Shown: piece by piece, positions 7,053 through 11,781 of the stretch
How the letters are laid out: every line of letters begins with the position of its first letter
How positions within the stretch are numbered: position 1 is the first letter of the stretch
Assembly (NCBI GenBank): GCA_009776995.1
Contig: WRMR01000103.1
Span: forward strand, 1-11,781
Length of the DNA stretch: 11,781 nucleotides
Direction of reading: 5' to 3'
Source: Planctomycetaceae bacterium
Lineage (GTDB): Bacteria; Planctomycetota; Planctomycetia; Pirellulales; Thermoguttaceae
The notes under the pieces: generated by a model
Databases searched by the model: none
What the model saw: only the letters and a program-made list of their open reading frames with translations
What the model was told of the DNA's origin: nothing
Translations under genes and position numbers: made by a program

Positions 7053-7153
7053 CCAAAGAAATGACTCGTTGCACAGGTACAAAAAAAATCCGGCAGAATG
7101 GTCATTTCCTCCATTTTTTTTGACAAATTCGTATAGTCACCAAAGGCAATTCC

Positions 7154-7162
7154 TGTTAGAAT
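7154..7162 (+). promoter_or_regulatory. Candidate extended -10 box for aroC
   Basis: TGTTAGAAT fits the extended -10 form (TGn followed by TAGAAT) and lies 54 bp before the aroC ATG. A perfect TTGACA at 7120-7125 is too far upstream (31 bp) to pair with it. The region just before position 7140 gives no good -35, which extended -10 promoters can tolerate. Confidence 0.3.
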
Positions 7163-7215
7163 TGACCGAAATTACGTACACATCCAGTTATTAGTACGCC
7201 AAAAAGATTACTGTT

Positions 7216-8421
7216 ATGATAAGGTATTGGACGGCAGGTGAATCCCACGGCAAGGGCCACATTGCGTTTTTGGACTCGTTTCCCGCCGGTATTACTGTTG
7301 ATAAAGCATCTATTGACAGTGAGTTACGTCGTCGACAAGGGGGCTATGGACGCGGCGGACGCCAGGCAATCGAAACCGATGAAGTGGAGATACTGACCGG
7401 CGTTTGGCACGATGTGACTATTGGTTCGCCAGTTGTGCTGTGGGTCAAAAACCGCGACGCGAAAATCAACGATATGCCCGATTTGGCCGCTCCACGACCC
7501 GGACATGGTGATTTGGCCGGAATGATCAAGTACCATTCCGGAATACGTCCGATTTTGGAGCGTGCCAGTGCCAGGGGAACAACAGCAGTTGTTGCAGCCG
7601 GGGCTTTGGCGAAATTATTGCTGGCGGAATTTGATATTCGCGTTACTGCGTATGTCGTTGCTATCGGGGAACTTTCGCTCGAGCCAAAGGTAACGGCGCA
7701 AAAACACTTAGCCGCCTTACCCTGTGAGGCGGATATAACCACCGAATTGCGCAACAAAAGCGAATTGTATTCGCTTCGACCGGACAAGGACGACGAAGCG
7801 AAACAGTTGATCGACCGGTGCCGTGAAAACGGCGATACCTTGGGTGGTGCGATCGAAGTGCGGGTCGATGGCGTACCGTTCGGGTTGGGAACGCACACGC
7901 AATGGGATTTGAAACTCGATGGCCGTTTGGCGCAGGCGGTGATGGCCGTACAGGCAATCAAAGGAGTTGAAATCGGCTTGGGATTTCAATCGGCGAGGCA
8001 ATTAGGGCAAGATGTGCATGACCCGATTGTGTTTGACAAAAACCAATTGAACTCACGGTCGTTCGGGTTTTCTCGGACTTCGAACAACGCGGGCGGCATC
8101 GAAGCGGGCATGACCAACAGTGAGCCGATAGTCATTCGGGCGGCACTCAAACCGATTGCGACACTCAAAGCGGCACTCCCGTCGGTCGATTTGAGTTCGA
8201 TGCAACCGACAACTGCATCGTATGAGCGCAGCGATGTGTGCGCTGTTCCGGCAGCAAGCGTCGTGCTTGAAGCCGTTGTCGCATTGGAAATCGCAAAGGC
8301 ACTGACGGAAAAATTCGGCTCCGACAGTGTCGGGGAAATGAAGGCGTTTTATCAGGCATTTTGCGAAATGAACAGAAATCGGTGGGGCAAAGAGGATAAG
8401 GCACCTTCTGTGAAAAGATAG
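7216..8421 (+). CDS. aroC: Chorismate synthase
   Basis: AroC converts 5-enolpyruvylshikimate-3-phosphate to chorismate, the last common step of aromatic amino acid and folate precursor synthesis, using reduced FMN. All three family signatures are present: GESHG at residues 8-12 with His11, the ERASARGTTAVVAAGA segment at 115-130, and RSDVCAVPA at 338-346. The FMN/substrate-binding segment RRRQGGYGRGGRQAIETDEVEIL (38-60) and the RPGHGD segment with His97 are intact, so the enzyme should be active. At 401 residues it is somewhat longer than many bacterial homologs, with about 20 extra charged residues after the last helix. The ATG has no clear Shine-Dalgarno. It is the first rightward gene, divergent from the GNAT pair, and is probably monocistronic or weakly coupled to the next gene 148 bp on. 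Confidence 0.97.
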   Translation: MIRYWTAGESHGKGHIAFLDSFPAGITVDKASIDSELRRRQGGYGRGGRQAIETDEVEILTGVWHDVTIGSPVVLWVKNRDAKINDMPDLAAPRPGHGDLAGMIKYHSGIRPILERASARGTTAVVAAGALAKLLLAEFDIRVTAYVVAIGELSLEPKVTAQKHLAALPCEADITTELRNKSELYSLRPDKDDEAKQLIDRCRENGDTLGGAIEVRVDGVPFGLGTHTQWDLKLDGRLAQAVMAVQAIKGVEIGLGFQSARQLGQDVHDPIVFDKNQLNSRSFGFSRTSNNAGGIEAGMTNSEPIVIRAALKPIATLKAALPSVDLSSMQPTTASYERSDVCAVPAASVVLEAVVALEIAKALTEKFGSDSVGEMKAFYQAFCEMNRNRWGKEDKAPSVKR

Positions 8422-8434
8422 CGATTAATGCGAT

Positions 8435-8455
8435 AAAACAGTATGTTTTGCTTTT
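8435..8455 (+). terminator. Weak terminator-like hairpin after aroC
   Basis: AAAACA and TGTTTT form a six-pair stem around the loop GTA (8435-8449), followed after GC by a run of five T. The stem is almost all A-T and would be marginal as an intrinsic terminator. It starts 14 bases after the aroC stop codon, which is the right place. Confidence 0.28.
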
Positions 8456-8569
8456 TGACAGAGGAATGTTGCAGAAAGTGAACATTTGCTTTGTTTTCGC
8501 GATGATTTGTGCCGAAAAAAACAAAGATATAGGCAGGTATGCATCCTACGTTTTGGTGATTGAAAACGG

Positions 8570-10990
8570 ATGTTCAAGTTACATGACAAGACACGGCGGT
8601 TTTTGACGCTGTCGCTATTTTTGCTGCTTGGCCCGGCACTGTTGCTGGCTGTTTTGGGCGTGGTGTATTCGCGCCATTCGGTTCGAACAGTGAACGAGTG
8701 GGAGCGATTGTTGACTCATGCCCTCGGCAAACAGGTTGAGATGGACGGCGTCAGTTTTCCCGCTCCCGGCATGGTGCGATTTTCCCAAATGCGTGTTATT
8801 GATCCGGAAACCAACACAACGTTACTGCAAATCCCGCAATGGGAACTGATTGAATGTTTCGGCGAAATGCCGCAACACATCGACCCCGCCGTCATGTCCC
8901 AGACTGACGGGCAGGTCAACCCCCCATCGCAAAAAAACCTGTCTTCCACCGGGTTTTACGAACCCGGTTTCCCGCGAGCACCTTACAAACGCGGGCTGTT
9001 CGCGTCAATCGGCTTTGCCTGTTCGCGTTTTTTCGGCAAACAACCGAGCTATCGGCACTGCGAAATCCCGGAAATCTCGTGCAACGACGCGGTACTCACG
9101 CAGGCCAAAGACGTGTTGCTGGAGCTGATGGCCAAACTGCCCCTGACGCAGGCGTATGGCAAACAATCGCATACCGGGATCAAGCCGACCGTGTTATTCG
9201 TTGGTATAATTGATGTCTCTTCTCAGCAGGGTGAAAAACAAAAATCAGATTGCGTGGCAATCAGGAACGCTTGTTTTGAGTTGCGCCCCACTGCGGAACA
9301 GACGACTTTCCTCGCGACTTTTCATCCGGTCGATCAGGCAACTGACGCCCAGCCGTTCCGACTTGCCGTTTCCCGCAAACGAGGATCGGCGGCATGGACC
9401 CATATCCGATTTGCAACCGGCGAAAACGACGTTCCGATCCGGTTGCTGACTGACCTCGACCCGTTTTTTGAAGGTTTCGGTCGGCAAAGTCGCTTCAACG
9501 GAACCATCGTTGCCGAAAGCAGCGTTGACCAACAGAAAAAGCGAACCCGAACATTTGAGTTGACCGACACCGTGTTTGACAATGTCGCGTTGGAATCGCT
9601 TTTGAGCAAATCGCTGTCGTTCCGGTTTGACGGCACGGCCGACAAGGTGACGCTTGATTCGGCCAAATTTCGTAGCGGATCAAACGACTCGGACACTTTG
9701 CGGCTCGAGTTTGCCGAGGGAGCGATGTTCGATGCCCGTGGAATTGCTTCGTGGCCGGGTTTGCGCCGCCTCGTACAGGGAACGGGACTCCAGCTTTTAC
9801 CCCGGACGACCAACCCGCCCGACACGGACATCACGTTCCGCGACGGCACTTTCCGGTTCCAAATCACCTCACAGGGAATCTGTCTGTCCCCGAAACTTGA
9901 CGCCCAATCGCAACCGTGTCCGCTCGTGGTTATCGACAACCTTTGTGCCGTGTTTTGGCCTAACCCACAGCACGTCATTCGTTATGATGAACTGCTGACC
10001 GCGCTTTCCCAGCCAAACTCGCAACACATCCCACTCATGCTGGAAACGCAACATCTGCTTTCAACGTTGCCGATTACGGTTGGGCCGGGTGGTGTGATGG
10101 AAAATGAAGCATCCCAGCAGACGACGCAACGGGGCCGGTTGAAAGACATGATTCAGGAATCGTCCGAACCGCAAAACCCGCCGGTGGGTGAACCGTCCCC
10201 GATGGCCGTTCAACAACAGCAATTCACCCCACAGCAGCTTATGGAGTTGCAACCACCGCAAACGTCCCGGGAAAACGTTTCCAGTGTCCCGGCGATGTCG
10301 CCTGTTCCGGCACTTGACATGCCGCAACAGCCGTATCAGCAACCCTACACCGTACCGCAACACGTCGCGATGGGCGGTGGCAGCCAACGATCTGAATCGC
10401 CGGCAATGGGAAGCCGACAATCGCAGGAGAATTCTTACATCCCTCAGCCGCGAGCAACAGAATCCCCGTTTTTGGAAAGAATACAAGACACTGTCAATCC
10501 GGCAACGCCGAACCCACAGCCGATGCAGCAACCGATCCAATCGCTTGTGACCCAGACGCAGGTGCCGCAACCACAAACTCAGCAGTATCCACCCTCGTAC
10601 TACGTGCCGCAATCAAATCAGAACCTGGCAATGGCGCAACCCAACGGCGTTCCTTACGGTAACAGTGTTCAATCCATGAACAATCCACAACTCCTGGCCG
10701 CCCAGCAACCGCAAGACCGCGTGGTGCTCACAACACCCATCAACGGAATCTCAAACGAGGTACAAATGAATTCCGCTTCGGGCAGTTCCAGCCGGTTCAA
10801 CAGTGCCGTCCCATCGACATTCGAACTCAATCCAACACAAGTGGCCGCCGCCCAGCAACCGTCGCTGTATGGTAATTCGTACTACGACGCCTCGGCAACG
10901 CAGCCGCAAACGCCATCTCAGCCGGCATTCCAACCGGCAACATCGCAACCTTCCGGTGGCCAATTCGACTTGTGGCAATCGAACCGGTGA
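8570..10990 (+). CDS. Membrane-anchored protein with AsmA-like N-terminus and Pro/Gln-rich C-terminal tail
   Basis: I do not recognise a named family for this 806-residue protein. Residues 1-10 are basic and 11-33 form one hydrophobic membrane segment (FLTLSLFLLLGPALLLAVLGVV), so most of the protein should lie outside the cytoplasm. Next comes HALGKQVEMDGVSFPAPG, then VRFSQMRVIDPETNTTLLQIPQWEL. This pattern (glycine, short strand, then a 'relationship to envelope layer' repeat) is reminiscent of the start of AsmA/TamB-type proteins, which span the periplasm and move lipids. That is an inference from style, not a confirmed match. Residues 34-500 look beta-rich and folded. From about 505 to 806 the sequence is low-complexity, dominated by Gln, Pro, Ser and Asn, and probably disordered. 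It lies between aroC and the MBL-fold gene on the same strand; the next start codon is 113 bp from its stop. Confidence 0.75.
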   Translation: MFKLHDKTRRFLTLSLFLLLGPALLLAVLGVVYSRHSVRTVNEWERLLTHALGKQVEMDGVSFPAPGMVRFSQMRVIDPETNTTLLQIPQWELIECFGEMPQHIDPAVMSQTDGQVNPPSQKNLSSTGFYEPGFPRAPYKRGLFASIGFACSRFFGKQPSYRHCEIPEISCNDAVLTQAKDVLLELMAKLPLTQAYGKQSHTGIKPTVLFVGIIDVSSQQGEKQKSDCVAIRNACFELRPTAEQTTFLATFHPVDQATDAQPFRLAVSRKRGSAAWTHIRFATGENDVPIRLLTDLDPFFEGFGRQSRFNGTIVAESSVDQQKKRTRTFELTDTVFDNVALESLLSKSLSFRFDGTADKVTLDSAKFRSGSNDSDTLRLEFAEGAMFDARGIASWPGLRRLVQGTGLQLLPRTTNPPDTDITFRDGTFRFQITSQGICLSPKLDAQSQPCPLVVIDNLCAVFWPNPQHVIRYDELLTALSQPNSQHIPLMLETQHLLSTLPITVGPGGVMENEASQQTTQRGRLKDMIQESSEPQNPPVGEPSPMAVQQQQFTPQQLMELQPPQTSRENVSSVPAMSPVPALDMPQQPYQQPYTVPQHVAMGGGSQRSESPAMGSRQSQENSYIPQPRATESPFLERIQDTVNPATPNPQPMQQPIQSLVTQTQVPQPQTQQYPPSYYVPQSNQNLAMAQPNGVPYGNSVQSMNNPQLLAAQQPQDRVVLTTPINGISNEVQMNSASGSSSRFNSAVPSTFELNPTQVAAAQQPSLYGNSYYDASATQPQTPSQPAFQPATSQPSGGQFDLWQSNR

Positions 10991-11102
10991 AGTGATTATC
11001 TCACGAAAATTATATACCGCGCAACGCCAAAAAAGTAATTGATGAAGTAGCAATTCATCCAACCCAAACATCAGCCGCCGCCTCAAGAGTAAAGATAAAA
11101 CC

Positions 11103-11781
11103 ATGACAAAATTTCAACTGACATTGCTTGTTGTGATTTGTGTTATGTCCCCGGCACTCGCCCAGGAAAGCGGGAGAGTGAGAAATTGGCTCGAAACGAG
11201 AGGCATCATGTTTCAAGAAAAAGTTGCCGTCTATCGTGTGCCGGTTGGAATCAAAGTGATCTTGGATGGTATGCCCTACGATAGAGAGTTCGCCATTCTC
11301 CTGACGGATGCATATCGGGATGTTGCGGCACATGCCCAACAAAGCGGCGCAAAACTCCTGACAGTCGGTGAACCGGAAAAGAAATTCCTCACTGCTCCTT
11401 TGGAATCTTTCTGGAATGATTACCTCGCCAAGGGACGCTTCAACGAAGAGTCCTGTGCGTCAACAAATCGACCATTTACGCCGATTGACCCATCCAATAC
11501 CGAAATTCGTGGAGTCAAGGACGGCGATATCATCGCAGTTGACGGATGCAAGTTCCACGTTTTGGACACGCCCGGAATGAGTTCAGTGTCGGTTTCCTAT
11601 TACCACGATCTTCAAGACGACCATGGCAGTTACCGCTATGTCTTCACCGGTGATTTGATCTGCGGCGACGGCAGGATTGCCAATATGTATGACTTGCAGG
11701 ATCGTTTCCCTGAAGCGGAAATCGGTCCGTACCACGGCTATATGGCGCGCGTGCCAAGATTGATCGAGAGTTTGGAAAAAA
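11103..11781 (+). CDS. Secreted metallo-beta-lactamase-fold protein with lost metal ligands (3' end off window)
   Basis: The 226 visible codons encode a signal peptide (MTKFQLTLLVVICVMSPALA, cleavage likely after ALA at residue 20) and a protein resembling secreted MBL-fold hydrolases. Three landmarks of the fold are in the right order: a strand ending AILLT (64-68), VLDTPGMSSVSVSYY (153-167) matching the usual TPGH-x-x-GS segment, and YVFTGDLI (179-186). The metal ligands are not kept. The motif normally reading HxHxDH after LLT is DAYRDV (69-74), and the TPGH histidine is Met159; Asp184 of FTGD remains. A late histidine in YHGY (210-213) may match the last ligand. It is therefore probably not a standard dinuclear zinc hydrolase and may be a binding or structural derivative. 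The ATG at 11103 is supported by the signal peptide; there is no clear Shine-Dalgarno. Confidence 0.75.
   Translation, partial: MTKFQLTLLVVICVMSPALAQESGRVRNWLETRGIMFQEKVAVYRVPVGIKVILDGMPYDREFAILLTDAYRDVAAHAQQSGAKLLTVGEPEKKFLTAPLESFWNDYLAKGRFNEESCASTNRPFTPIDPSNTEIRGVKDGDIIAVDGCKFHVLDTPGMSSVSVSYYHDLQDDHGSYRYVFTGDLICGDGRIANMYDLQDRFPEAEIGPYHGYMARVPRLIESLEK

Larger units (their letters stand above)
6926..7215. other. Divergent AT-rich intergenic region between the GNAT pair and aroC
   Basis: This 290-bp gap is where transcription direction switches. It contains promoter candidates for both sides and an 8-bp inverted repeat, GAAATGAC (7058-7065) and GTCATTTC (7101-7108), whose copies are 43 bp apart (about four helical turns). 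Runs of A (7080-7088) and T (7113-7120) lie between or beside them. I see no small open frame or RNA gene. Confidence 0.6.

Noticed and set aside
7558..7600. Unusual Gly in the chorismate synthase segment usually reading SARET
   Set aside because: The other key residues (His11, His97, the RSDVCAVPA block) are intact and this position is known to vary, so it gives no reason to doubt activity.

Overview
The window looks like a chromosomal segment of a member of the Planctomycetota, or a close PVC relative. This is inferred from the style of the proteins, not from a marker gene. The hints are a Tat-exported aldo/keto reductase, an 806-residue single-pass membrane protein with a Pro/Gln-rich tail, a secreted metallo-beta-lactamase-fold protein, paired large GNAT proteins, moderate GC content and few Shine-Dalgarno sites. 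I see no tRNA, rRNA, CRISPR array, transposase or phage gene.

Layout. Everything left of about 6925 is transcribed leftward and everything right of 7216 rightward, with the switch in a 290-bp AT-rich gap. Leftward, from right to left: two tandem GNAT-fold paralogs (6925-5768 and 5716-4583), an 810-bp intergenic region packed with repeats (3773-4582), a FabF-like ketosynthase that lacks two of its three catalytic residues (3772-2501), a Tat-exported aldo/keto reductase with its own promoter and a palindrome in its leader (2378-1455), and the nickel-pincer cofactor gene larC, cut by the window edge (1266-1). Rightward: aroC (7216-8421), the 806-residue membrane-anchored protein (8570-10990) and the start of a secreted MBL-fold protein whose metal-binding motif is gone (11103 to the edge).

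The genes do not form one obvious pathway. aroC (chorismate synthesis) and larC (nickel-pincer cofactor) are metabolic genes. The ketosynthase-like protein and the two GNAT proteins could relate to lipid or acyl-chain chemistry, but the repeat block separates them and the link is only a hypothesis.

The most unusual structure is the repeat block at 3886-4583. Two arms made of heptanucleotide units lie in mirrored order around a core of seven intact 21-bp repeats, so every periodicity there is 7 or a multiple of 7. The arms share a perfect 26-bp inverted repeat, and the right arm runs into the stop codon of the neighbouring GNAT gene. Next in interest are two apparent pseudoenzymes, the ketosynthase and the MBL-fold protein, and the 57-residue His-rich linker (30 histidines) in LarC.
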